A stretch of 64,000 nucleotides of DNA. Source: Sarcomyxa edulis (Eukaryota > Basidiomycota > Agaricomycetes > Agaricales > Mycenaceae). Shown piece after piece: positions 46,378 through 57,477 of this stretch. Positions within the stretch are counted from its first letter, which is position 1. The number at the start of each line of letters is the position of its first letter. The position numbers and the translations under genes were made by a program. Under the pieces are notes generated by a model. The model ran no database searches, was not told the origin of the DNA, and saw only the letters and a program-made list of their open reading frames with translations. The DNA lies in contig QUOL01000003.1 in assembly GCA_009761415.1 (NCBI GenBank), forward strand, positions 496,001-560,000, written 5' to 3'.

Positions 46378-46834
46378 AATTTTATTACCCCCCAAAGATA
46401 TGACCGTCTGTCATTCGAGAATTATAACCCCCCCTCAAATCAAAAATCTAGTGTTTTACTGTCAAGTAACGAAAGGATTGACCATCATCAATGAATTGCA
46501 AAACCAAGACTGACAAGAGCTAACTCATATAGTAAGATCCAAGCTGCAGCTGGCGTAGACGCGGTAGTCACGTCATAAACTCGATGAAGGAGGGCAGGGT
46601 GCTCGTGCGCGAGGAGTGTCAAGTTATAATTGGAACATGCGCTAAGTACAGTACAGTAGGTGAATGAGTGGTTGCAGCAATTAAAACCCCAGAGAATTAC
46701 AGATAGCGTCTCAAACCCTTAAGCTGAAAGGACTGTTTCTGTACAAAAGTACAGACAATCATGAAATGAGAGTAAGATCAAGGCAAAGAAAGTATGCGAT
46801 AGCGAAGAATACAGATTTCCTACGAGTCCTTCCA
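46378..46834. other. 3' region between convergent genes
   Basis: 457 bases between two convergent stops. No gene, only AT-rich and CCCC-containing 3' UTR-like sequence. Confidence 0.4.
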
Positions 46835-49800
46835 TCATGTTGGTCCTGAGTGGTTCTTTTCGTCCAAAACACTACGACCGGTAGTGTTACGAGAATCTCC
46901 CAATGAAGCGCCGACCAAAGGCGGCGCAGGATTAGAGAGTGAGCGTACATGCCCAAAAACTCCGATCGTAGGAGTATGCAAGCCCAGTGTTCTCTGTACA
47001 ATAAAAGGAGAATTTGCGAAAGGCGTCGTCGGCAATGAACCTGAGCCCAAGCTTTGTTCCCGTGTCGTTTGCGGTGTAAACAACCCTCCACTATACGACC
47101 CCCCAGATAGCGGAGGCAATGGTGGGTGTGGCGGGAGATGCGAGCCCGTACTGGTCCGTCGTGAACCAAAATAGACACTTGCATCGTCAGATTCGCTGTG
47201 GCGGAAATGGATATCAGAGACAGTCATGGGTATACTGTCAGTAGGGGATGCAGCACTGGTGGCAGATGCAGATGTTATGTTGGACGGGTGCTGATGACGC
47301 CCCGAAGATACCGGGCTTATGGTATCGTCAGGAGATGGTATGTTTAGATATGGATGCTGTTGGTCTGCTGACCGAGGCGGCTGGAAGGTGCGCGGATGGT
47401 GCGGTGAAGGAGGGACTGAAAGTGGGAATGGAAAATTGTTACTTGGGTCCGAATTGGACGATGAACTCTGAGAATGTGCAGCTACAGAAGAATCATGGGA
47501 TTTATCAGAGTCACCCGTTGCACGGCGCCCGTGGTCTCCCTCGGGCTCTTCAGCAGCGACAAGCATTGACGTACTCGGAGCAGTCGTCGTCGAACTCCAT
47601 CTTGATCTCGAGGCTTGACTTTGATATTGTGGGGGCACCGGCGGTACATTCGGGAACCCGCCACTCCATCTAGACTTTTCAGTCGGTGGTTTATTGAAGG
47701 TCAACCCAGTCACTGCAGATCGTTGCGAGGAGTTGGTCCGGATGGACGCGGTGGAACTTTCGAAATCAAGGAAAGACGTTACACCCGAGTCGTCCGAGCG
47801 TTCTGGGGGTGTTATAGATGCAGGAATAGGTGCCAAAGGTGTGAGCCGGAATGTTGATTGAGGTTGTGGCTGTGGTGGAAGTAGAGGCGGTGGTAGTGGT
47901 GATGATGAGGGAAGCTTCTTTTCCTTCTCTTGTGTCTCCCTCCCTTTCCCTTTGTCCAATCCGCCCGCTGGCGACGACGGTCCATCGTCCGAGATATCCC
48001 TCGAAAATCTCACCCGTGACAGCCCAGAGAGCCTCGCAGGCGCTGTGGTCCCACTGTCAGTCCTAGGCGCTCCTTGCGCGCCAATAAAATCCACCCTGAA
48101 AGGACTGCTTTGCCTGACATCCAAAAATCCTGGTCCTTCGCCTGGCGTCTGTCGATCAGCTTCTCTCATGATAGGCCTTGGGGCTTGGCTCGGCCTCCTT
48201 GAGGCCCTTCCTGTCTCCCAGTGAGCTTCACTAGTCCTAGGACTTAGTCCCCTCAACCCCACCACATCTCCCGCATCTACGTCTTCCAAAACACTGCCTC
48301 TATCACTCCGCCCGACCAGCCCTAATCCAGCTCCAGGCCGATATCCACCTTCATCATCATCGTCAGCATTATCCCCTCCGTACTGCAACAGTAAGCTCCT
48401 ACTATTGTCTCTCTGATGGCCGGACCGCCTTTCTTGATGCTCTGGTATGGGCGGTGGCGGTAGTGGCAGTGGTCGCACCGCACCCGGTAATGGCGATAAA
48501 GCCTGACGAGGAGATGGAGTGTGCATACGAACATCTTCATGTGCATTCGTCGTCGAATTCGTATTCCTCCTGGAACTTGCACTGGAGTTGGAGTGGGCAG
48601 CAAGGGCGAATGCATAAGGCAGCAAGCCTCCGTTGGACGGAGTCTGTGGAGCAGACCCCGATCGCGACCGTGAATGGGAGATCCTAGGTAACGGGAGGTC
48701 AAGAGTGAAACTTGGGCTTTTGTTACCGTTCCCATTTGCTTTGGCCTTTCCTTTCCAACTGTTTCTCAAGATCCCCATGATCCTCGCCGCAGACCTCGAT
48801 GACTTGACGCTCATCAACTCATCCTCCATGTCAGCATCAGCATTAACACCGCTCTTCTCACCTCCAGGACCATCCGCATCATCAGAATGTCTAAAGGCGA
48901 TACCAACACCCTTCAACACTGTCCGTCCCTCCGCATCCTCCCTCCACCTCGCAATCCCCGTCTTCACACTCGCGTCATGCTCGCTGACATCATCTACCCC
49001 TCTCATACTCATATCAACGGCCCTACCACCGCTCGCATCAGGTACGATGTCCAATACTGCTCCCGTGTCCCCATCCCCATCTGGCGAGTTGGTACTTCTC
49101 GCGCCATCGCGTCTTCTCTGCTTCTCTGCTTCCCAAAGTCTTCTGCGCCGCCGAGGTCTCCACACGCCTACCCAGAAAATAGCCGCGAGCAATAATAGGA
49201 ACGCGAGGATACCAGCCAAGGCTAGAGCTGCTATTGTTCCTTTGGGATATGAAGGGTTTGAGGATGCGCTTAGGGTGCCTGCGGACGAAGATGAGGATGA
49301 AGATGAAGTGGACGGAGAGGGTGACGAGGAGGGTGTGGTTGAAGGGGAGACGATGCTGAATCCGCCTGCTTGAAGAGCCAGAAGGTCTCCGCTGAGGTTG
49401 ACTATTTCGACCTAAAGGAGATATGGTTAATTGGAACAAAACCACAGAGAAACACGAGACGGAGATCAAAACATGCCACACACCTGATATGCGATTCCAG
49501 AAGTCAACCCGCTATAGAAGAACAGCTGGGTTTGTGGGTTTGTGAAGGAAGATAGAGCAGATAACGTCGTTTGGGGTAGAACTATCAGCGATGACGATGA
49601 TTCTGTTGATTTTTGTGTTATAGTGGGAAGGTTTGCGTGAGGATGGCGATACTGATAGCGGGTTGGAACAGGAACAGGATTTCGAGGGACCAGGGTATCA
49701 TTTAAAATAGAGGTATCGTTCGTGATGGTGATACTGACGGAATAATTTCCAGATTGGGGGGACGTGAGGCCTGTTAAGAGGAATGATGTACCTGTTTATT

Positions 49801-50925
49801 TGAGTTGGGTTAATATTGGGAGAGACAGGGCATGGGAACGGAACGCGAATAAGAGGAGATCGTCGGCGCTTCTAAGAGAGTAACAAAGAACAGAATACAC
49901 AGATTGTGCAAGTCACTAGATGGAGGGAAAACTGATCAACCAATCATGCATGGTGCGGAATGCAGATATAGTTGACAGAACCTTGAAGCGAGGAGACAAG
50001 ATGGACAGCATGAACAGAAAGATAAGAAGAGTTGTAAAGATAGATATCGAAATGGAGAACAGTTGTATTCATAGAGCCTCGGAACGGAAGAACAACGGCG
50101 TTTAGGACTTGGAGAAACAAGCCAAGTGGCAAGAAATTTTAGCACAGAGATGCACGCACCCATGAAAAAGGTTACAGCTCTATCTCCTGCAGTCGTTGAT
50201 TCGTGATATGTCGTATTGTCTGTCGTGTCGTTTTGATAAGTCCATCCTCCAAAAAAAGAAACCGAAGAATCCGGTATGGATGTGGGTGTCGATGTCGAGG
50301 AGCTACTTGATTGGATGAGGTCAACGATCTAAATAGAATCCTGAGACTTTAGTGAGACCCACTTTGTATCGGTAGGCTCGGTAATTAGGACCGCTTTATC
50401 GAATGCGAGATACGGCAAGCCCGATGTCAGACCCGCTGTAGACGATGAGGTGGCAGTGGTATCGGCACTGAAAGTAAGCTGGATGGTATGGTTCGCGTTG
50501 GGAAGTTCGACAAAAGAAGCAAGGATATTGGCTGAAGAGGATGTGATGTAGGCGGTAGAATTTGACAGAGGAGAGGAGGATGCAAACGTAGGCATTCCGT
50601 CGAGAGTGATATCATACGTTCCCTGGGAAATATTTCCCATCAACTGTATTCCCGTCCCTGTGAGCAGTGAGTACACACGATACGGTATTGGCCAATACTC
50701 ATGAAAGCACTCACCGACCCACACCATAGTAAAACTGGCGCCATCTAAACTTGTAACGTGGAAGCTTGTGCCTACACCGACCTGACCTGAGGCAGTAGGA
50801 GCATCAGCGAACCCAGAGACTGAGAAGTACGGATTCCATGATGTGGACAAGGAGGGCGCGGAGAGGGTATCGGAAACTGGAAAGTAGGATATCGTTGGAG
50901 AGGTATCATCGATAGTAATAAGCAT
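46835..50925 (-). CDS. Type I membrane protein with long Ser/Pro-rich cytosolic tail
   Basis: The extracellular part opens with ITIDDTSPTISYFPVSD and has Ser/Thr/Asn-rich beta-like sequence with several NxS/T sites (ISQGTYDITLDG, FYSGLTSGIAYQ, VEIVNLSGDLLALQ). The last exon (49412-46835) carries a Ser/Thr/Pro stalk, one membrane helix (GTIAALALAGILAFLLLLAA), a stop-transfer RPRRRRR, and about 780 residues of low-complexity tail with a PLPPPPIPEHQE-like proline stretch. This layout is common in mushroom genomes among uncharacterised membrane proteins that may sense or adhere at the cell surface. The intron near 50390 is best read as 66 nt (AFDKA joined to IVDLIQS); the alternative is only 30 nt. 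The ATG at 50925 gives no signal peptide, so a further 5' exon carrying one probably lies upstream, up to about 51180. Confidence 0.7.
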
Positions 50926-52364
50926 TATAAGACTTTCGAGTGTGATGTAGTACTGCTAGCGCATCAGGTAAAGCAAGTTTCGAGAGATGAATGTAAAGAA
51001 GAGGTTTGAAGAGCAGGTTACGGCGTATGTTTGATACAGATCTGCCTCGAGGATAGTTTTCGATGGTCGTAATCGGGCGATAGTGTCGGGGATAGTTGTA
51101 TGGGCGTTCTGCGGTGCGAAGTAGCTGCTACGATGTTCCACAACTAGTTTAAGACGATGAAAAGAAAATAATTTGGGCACATCATCCCCATGGCCACATT
51201 CGAAATCATTCTCACCGGGTCACCATTTGAGTTCAGGTGCGAAGTGGCGATGAGGGAAGAGTGTTGCCGTTATCTTATCTTTCGAAAAAATGAAATCTAA
51301 TCTAGTCACGTAACAAGTCACGTAACCTTCCCCAACCTGCAATTGCAACTTGAAGTCGGTCCTTCTCATCGTCGTACCTTCTCATCTTCCATCCATCCAT
51401 TCCGTATCACGTCTACCCAATAAATTTCGCACTTGAAAGGACAGCTGCGCTGGAAGACTGGAGTACCTCGCACATGCACCCATCAATCCTTCGCTCGGTC
51501 GATTTTTCCGGCACAGCCTTGCACAGTGCATCAAACAAATGCCCTATACGTCCAAGCCAAGTGAAGCTAGTGACGGTCCCTGGTCCTATCGCTGTCTGGG
51601 ACGCTCCCCGAGATCACTTCCATTGTCTCTTTTACCTGCTTATATCAGTCATGCGTTCCATTCGGGACCGTCATCTGCTTGATACCCCATCACTCCATCT
51701 ATCAGTATCACCCTAACGTCGTGCCACTGACCAGGGACGATTTGCCAATAAGTTTAACGGCATATGCACTTGGAACTCTACCTTGGCCGTTCCAGTTCAT
51801 GAGTATGTACTTTCCATTCTCTTCTTAATTGCTAGTGACCGATTCTCATTTTGTTACCAAGTCTACAGTGCACCGTTTTGATCTAGTTTTTCCTCCGGAC
51901 TGTCGTACACCGTGTCGTCGAGCCTGTCATGCAACTAAGCCTCTTTATCCCCCACGTAGTGACTTCTTCGAGTTATAAACAGACACGCAGTGTGGTCAAT
52001 TCTACTCCGAGTCTGATCTCGACGTCACTGTCCATACCAGTACCAAATGCACTCATGGTATCGGGCTTGCTGCTCTGATTGTTCCCAGTGGCTGAACATG
52101 CTAGCGACATCTTTATAAGTAGTGCAACGGATACGGCTTCTTTCATGTTCCTTCGAGCTCTACTCGATATATTGATGGTAATTTCTTGAGCCTCCTCACT
52201 TAGTAGTACTGGAATCATGGGAGAGCCGCATCGTATCCTTGGGTGAGATGAGAAACGGCTTGACGCGTCTCGACGCGTCCTTATGAACTCCAGAGATATA
52301 GGCCCGATGCTGCCACGCGCCAAATATAATTGAGTATTTCACACAGTCAGGGTCCGCTCCCACC
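50926..52364. other. Intergenic before the CLC gene
   Basis: The first 250 bases may contain the missing signal-peptide exon of the membrane protein gene (minus strand). The remainder has only short frames (51474-51716, plus; 51973-52323, minus) without features. Confidence 0.4.
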
Positions 52365-55300
52365 ATGGCTTGGACCAGCACCGAACAACTAAACCATGGT
52401 CTTTCAATGCACGGCGGAGAGCTCGACGACGACGAGCTCGAGAAAATCAGGTGCGTCTATCTTACACCTTCAAACCCTCGTCGCGTTCCTGACTTTTTAT
52501 CTCGAAACTTTCAGACGATATGAGGATTTCACTACCATAGGTCAGTATATACCTCAACTGAGCTATTATCATCTAACTCCCGGACATCTTGAAAGACTGG
52601 ATCCAAGACTCTATACTAGAACGAAACAGACGAATACGAAATGCAAGAACCCTTTACGCGTCATCGCACCGTGGTCCTCGAGGAGAAGTCACTTTCTCGT
52701 GGGCATGGACGCAATTGCGGAAAATACTTAACGCAGGACAGACGTGGTTCGTTGTTAGCCTCGTAGGTATGTAGTATCTGGTTTCCTGTTGTTCATTGCT
52801 ACGAATCATCCTTCTATCCTGTCAGGAATATGCATTGGATTGAACGCAGCCATAATATCCATCGTGACCGAATGGTTGTCCGATATCAAGATGGGATACT
52901 GTTCTGATGGGTGGTGGTTGAACCAGCAATTTTGCTGCTGGGAAATTGAGGGAGAAGAGACTGACGCTTGCGAGTCATGGCATCCTTGGAGCACTGCTAC
53001 CCTCGGTCGATGGCTTGTATATGTAACATTCGCGGTGCGTCACTTGTTCCCGCAACTATGCATATAAATTTGTCTTACTCTGGAATCGTAGGCCATGTTC
53101 TCATTCACAGCCGCCCATCTAGTCCGATCATTGGCGAAATATGCTGCAGGCTCAGGTATTTCGGAGATAAAATGTATCCTCGCGGGATTCGTTATGAAAG
53201 GCTTCCTGGGATTCGCTACCTTCTTCATCAAAAGCCTAACTCTCGTGAGCTTTCTAGCTGTATATTTTCGATGATTGAGGTTCCATGCTAACATACCGTA
53301 GCCTCTCGTAATCGCCTCGGGCTTGTCGGTCGGCAAGGAAGGACCATCCGTCCACGTTGCATGCTGCATAGGATCCCTTGTAGCGGGTCTCTTCGATAAA
53401 TTCTCGCGTAGTCAGGGTTAGTGATGTTTCTCGATATGCCACTCTCACAGGAATCGGAATTGATCGCACCTCCAGGTAAAATGAGAGAAATCATTACTGC
53501 AGCCAGTGCAGCAGGAGGTACGCCAACGCACGGACGTCATTCTTCACTACACCCGTGAACGTTATCTCGTCCTTCACAGTTGCCGTAGCTTTCGGTTCTC
53601 CCATCGGAGGCGTCATGTTCTCAATCGAGGTAATCTCAAATTCATTCAGCCATCTATTTCTGACCCCCTTCAATGATGACCGTAGGAAATGAGCCACACC
53701 TTCAGTATTAAAACCATGTGGAGAAGTTTTTTCTGTGCCTTAATGGCGACCGTAACGTTATCGGTGCGCCTTCTGCCTTCCGTCTTCAATTGATCGAAAT
53801 AAGCCCGTCCTTGACGAAGGGGAATCAATTGCTTCTAGGCCATGAACCCTTTCCGAACTGGAAAGCTGGTATTGTTCCAGGTCACTTATGATCGAGATTG
53901 GCATTTCTTCGAAATCATCTTCTTCGTCGTACTCGGAATCTTCGGTGTACGTCATTTATGCACTTCGTCCGTCCTACGATGGCTCGAGTTCTGAGAAACG
54001 AAAAACGAACAGGGATTGTACGGCGCCTTCGTGGTCAAATTCAACCTCCAGGTAGCCGCCTTCCGACGAAAGCATCTGGCGAACCACGGTGTAGCAGAGG
54101 CCGTCACGCTAGCCACTGTGACCGCCATGATTGGGTACTTCAACAGGTTCATACGGATAGATATGACGGAGAGTATGGCCGTCTTATTCCGTGAATGCGA
54201 CGGTGGAGGTAATATCAATAATCTATGCCAGTAAGTGTTCGGAATACTCCCTTACCTTGTGCTGAACCTCATTTTCACCAGGACGTCAGTGCAGTGGCGC
54301 ATGTCAAATTCACTACTCCTGGCGACCGTCATTCGAATGGGCTTAGTCGTCATCTCGTATGGCTGTAAGGTACCTGCGGGTATCTTCGTTCCCTCCATGG
54401 CTATCGGCGCCACTTTTGGACGAATGGTCGGTATTATAGTCAAGGCGATCAATCGGCAAGTCCCCTCTCCGCTTGTATTATTGTGAAGGAAGGTTCTGAT
54501 GTTTTTGGACGACAGTTCGTATCCACAATCTGGCATCTTTGCTTTCTGTGATCCAGATGTGCCTTGTATAACACCGGGGACGTACGCGTTTCTAGGTGCT
54601 GCAGCTGCTCTGAGGTGAGTCGTTCAACAGAGTTGTTTGTGCCAGTGGGGTGACTAAGTCTTATGTTCGAAGTGGAGTGATGAGGATCACTGTTACCGTG
54701 GTGGTGATCATGTTTGAACTTACAGGCGCATTGACGTATATCTTACCTACCATGGTACGGAAAATCCTATGTGGCTACGCTCTTGGATGTCACTAATTCT
54801 GAATAGATTGTCATTCTTGTGACCAAAGCTGTAGGAGATTTCCTGGGCACGAATGGTATCGCCGACGAGATGATTCGTTTCAATGGCTTCCCATTCCTGG
54901 AAAAGGAGGACCACGCCTATAATGTCTCCGGTGAGATCCCCCTTGGCATATCGATGATCTCTGCACTAACGCCCACTCAAAAGTCAACAAAGTCATGCGA
55001 ACGGACCTTCACACAATATCGGAAACTGGACTGCAGGTGCAGGATATCGGTATGTACAAAGCTCCGGGTATCATTCATTGTGGCGTTCATTTCGACGACT
55101 GACTGCGTTGCAGAGGCGACACTTGCAGGCACAGATGTTAATGGGTTTCCTGTTATTGTTTCGACTGACGGTCCGAGAACCCTCGTTGGCTACATAGGAC
55201 GGACAGAGCTGCGTTACGTTTTAGGTAATGTACTCACCGCTCGGAGAGACGACCTTTCCCCTTTTATTGATCCGGTCTTGATCCGCTCAGAGAAAGCTAA

Positions 55301-55892
55301 GAAGATACAAAACATCTCGCCAGAGACGCGGTGTTCATTCGCAGAGAATGTAGGAGATCCGGATAATTTAGACTTGGCACCAGGACCTGCTATAGGTATT
55401 GAGGAAGAAGTGACGCAGACGTTGCTCGAGACGACGACATCGCCGGATGGATTGAAATTCGGGCCATGGGTGAATCAAGTAATTGTCTGCCTTCCTTTTT
55501 CCGAGGAGGATTATCTGCTGAACTCACTCCGACGGGTGCGCTCCACAGACGCCCATGACAGTGTCACCGCAGCTGCCGCTCGAAATCGTGATGCAGTTGT
55601 TCAAAAGAATGGGGTACGTTTTAATTTTGAAACCCCCGTACGTGACAAAGTTAAAGCTAAATTTTGGTGTGATGTTAGGCCGCGCGTCATATTAGTGGAG
55701 GAACATGGGGCACTGTGCGGGCTTGTGACTGTAAAAGACGTACTGCGTTTCATTGCCACTGAGAAGCCTGACAGCGAACCTTCGTGGGACGAGCGTGGTG
55801 GTGTGGATGGGTTATCGGATGAGGCGTGGACATGGGCATCTACGGTGTTCGAGCGATTTATGTCGTGGAGTAGGGATATCATTCGACGGTGA
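52365..55892 (+). CDS. CLC chloride/proton exchanger with CBS domains
   Basis: Starts at ATG 52365 ([20 protein letters not shown]) with many small introns. Signature elements in order: [15 protein letters not shown] (the GSGIPE anion site, with Ser for Pro), [10 protein letters not shown] (gating Glu), [20 protein letters not shown] (which includes the internal proton Glu), [19 protein letters not shown] (anion-binding loop), and [17 protein letters not shown]. About ten membrane helices are visible. After the last helix come two CBS domains, near [19 protein letters not shown] and [20 protein letters not shown]. Having both glutamates predicts 2Cl-/H+ exchange rather than a channel, as in Gef1 and ClC-3 to ClC-5, which acidify or supply chloride to Golgi, endosomes and vacuoles. 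This fits functionally with the V-ATPase subunit gene 16 kb away, but there is no evidence of co-regulation. Confidence 0.92.
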
Positions 55893-56094
55893 TGCCTAGC
55901 TAGTTGTATTTTATTTATTGGATGTATCCTGCGTAGCGCTCAGGACTGCCCGCAGACTCAGGCTGGCACTCAAGCGCTCTGCTGCTCGGTGAAACTCCGC
56001 GATGATTTAGAGTTTGTCGTACAATGATAGGGCGCTACGTCATTTTTGAGCGCCCCTGTATTTGGAGATCGTCTTTCCACATCATCTGTCCATC

Positions 56095-56102
56095 TATAAA
56101 AA
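56095..56102 (+). promoter_or_regulatory. TATA box of the 69-residue protein gene
   Basis: TATAAAAA lies 71 bp before the ATG at 56166 and is followed by a C/T-rich leader (TCTCTTTTCTTCCCCCTC), a strong basidiomycete promoter layout. It suggests a well-expressed small gene. Confidence 0.6.
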
Positions 56103-56165
56103 CCTCACATCGCTCCTTCCAACATCTCCGTTTTTCTCTTTTCTTCCCCCTCATCCTCACAGATC

Positions 56166-56429
56166 ATGGCATTCTCATCTGAAGTAGAGAGACTTCGTTA
56201 TTCTCAAGAGCTTGCTGCTTATACCCTCCGACAATGGTCTGCTGCACGTATTTCTCTCGAGAAACAGCATCTACCAGCAGATAAATTACCCAAAGTACAA
56301 GGGATTGGCTGTACAGGTTGATACTTTCGCTTTAATACACTTTTTGACCCACTAAATCTATTCATTGAAGGTCTACTTCCCAGTGACTATGTACGGAAAC
56401 CGACGAAACCTGGTCATGTCGAGACATGA
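56166..56429 (+). CDS. Small protein of unknown function, 69 aa
   Basis: Exons 56166-56316 and 56371-56429, with a 54-nt intron carrying a CTAAA branch-like site, encode 69 residues. The N-terminal 35 form a predicted amphipathic helix (VERLRYSQELAAYTLRQWSA); the C-terminus is short and basic (RKPTKPGHVET). No signal peptide, membrane segment or known motif. A good TATA box, a pyrimidine leader, in-phase splicing and a coding-like composition argue that it is real. I do not recognise the family. Confidence 0.6.
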
Positions 56430-57477
56430 CCGTTTGTAACACTCTGACCAATATTCGGCTGCCTTCGTAAGTCTGACTCACTGAACCATTCTTGACTTTT
56501 GTTTTTCTGACCTTATAATCATTCTCAACAGGCCTTGTATATCCACGACTCTTCGGCCTATTGCCCATGCGCAACGCCGCTGCTCGCATATATGATTCGC
56601 CACGGAAACTATACCTACACCGTCCGCGTATAATATTGCACCATATTATCGATACACAGTCTACCTATATTCGATTCAAGAACAGCCTCCACGATTACCA
56701 CATCTGTACATTGCATGTACCCTTTCAATTGACTCCCCCCATGCTTGACGCAGATACAGCTCGCAGGAAGCTGTATTATCTTTTTCTGTGACGCGCCACA
56801 AGTACAAATCTGCCAAGAGTGAGTAGGATAGGACAGTATTTTTGTTATACTGACGTGGCACCGTCACGAAACAATCAGTTTTTATGTAGTGTTCATGCTC
56901 TGGCTTCTACGCGACTATGTTCTGGAAATCTATCTCTCTTCCAATACGTGTTGTAATTGCCTGCGAGAGAAGAGCCTGCGTACTTCCACTCACCGATAGT
57001 CTGTTTAGAAGTTGAAGATCAACCTATTTGGGTACAAACTTCGCGATGATGAATCGATGATCTTGAATAGGAAGCTCGAAGTCACCTCAATCGTCATGCA
57101 TTCGCCATGGGAAGCTTCAAGCGCACAGGCAGGCGAAGCCAAGCTCGAAGTTTGAAGTCTCGCAAACCATCTAAAACCGCAAACGAGGGTTCGAATATAC
57201 TTAGGACGGTAAACCAGTGAAACCCGAGCCGCCCAACCCGAAAACTCCAATAAATATGTCGAATTCTTATGGCTTCCCAACGTTATGGGAACCACTCGGC
57301 ATGAACACAAAAGCCCCCATAATTGAAACCGCCGACGCTCATGGAAACACATGAAATTCGATAACCAGAATACGGAAAGAGAAAGAAAATAATGCCATTG
57401 TTCTATATACCCCGTATGTCGAAAAGACACCGGGGGTAGACCACTTGGCTATTTACAGCAAAGACCGGAGCGAAAAA
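56430..57477. other. Intergenic, no gene seen
   Basis: One kilobase with AT-rich parts. The frame at 57005-57430 (minus) lacks any support and probably reads through the 3' flank of TSR1. Confidence 0.4.

Noticed and set aside
48633..49373. 246-aa plus-strand open frame
   Set aside because: Antisense to the low-complexity tail and membrane region of the minus-strand membrane protein; its Asp/Glu run mirrors the Ser repeat there.
50329..50925. Stop after TKWVSLKSQDSI as the end of a separate small gene
   Set aside because: Sequence on both sides belongs to one ectodomain, and a 66-nt intron joining AFDKA to IVDLIQS restores it.
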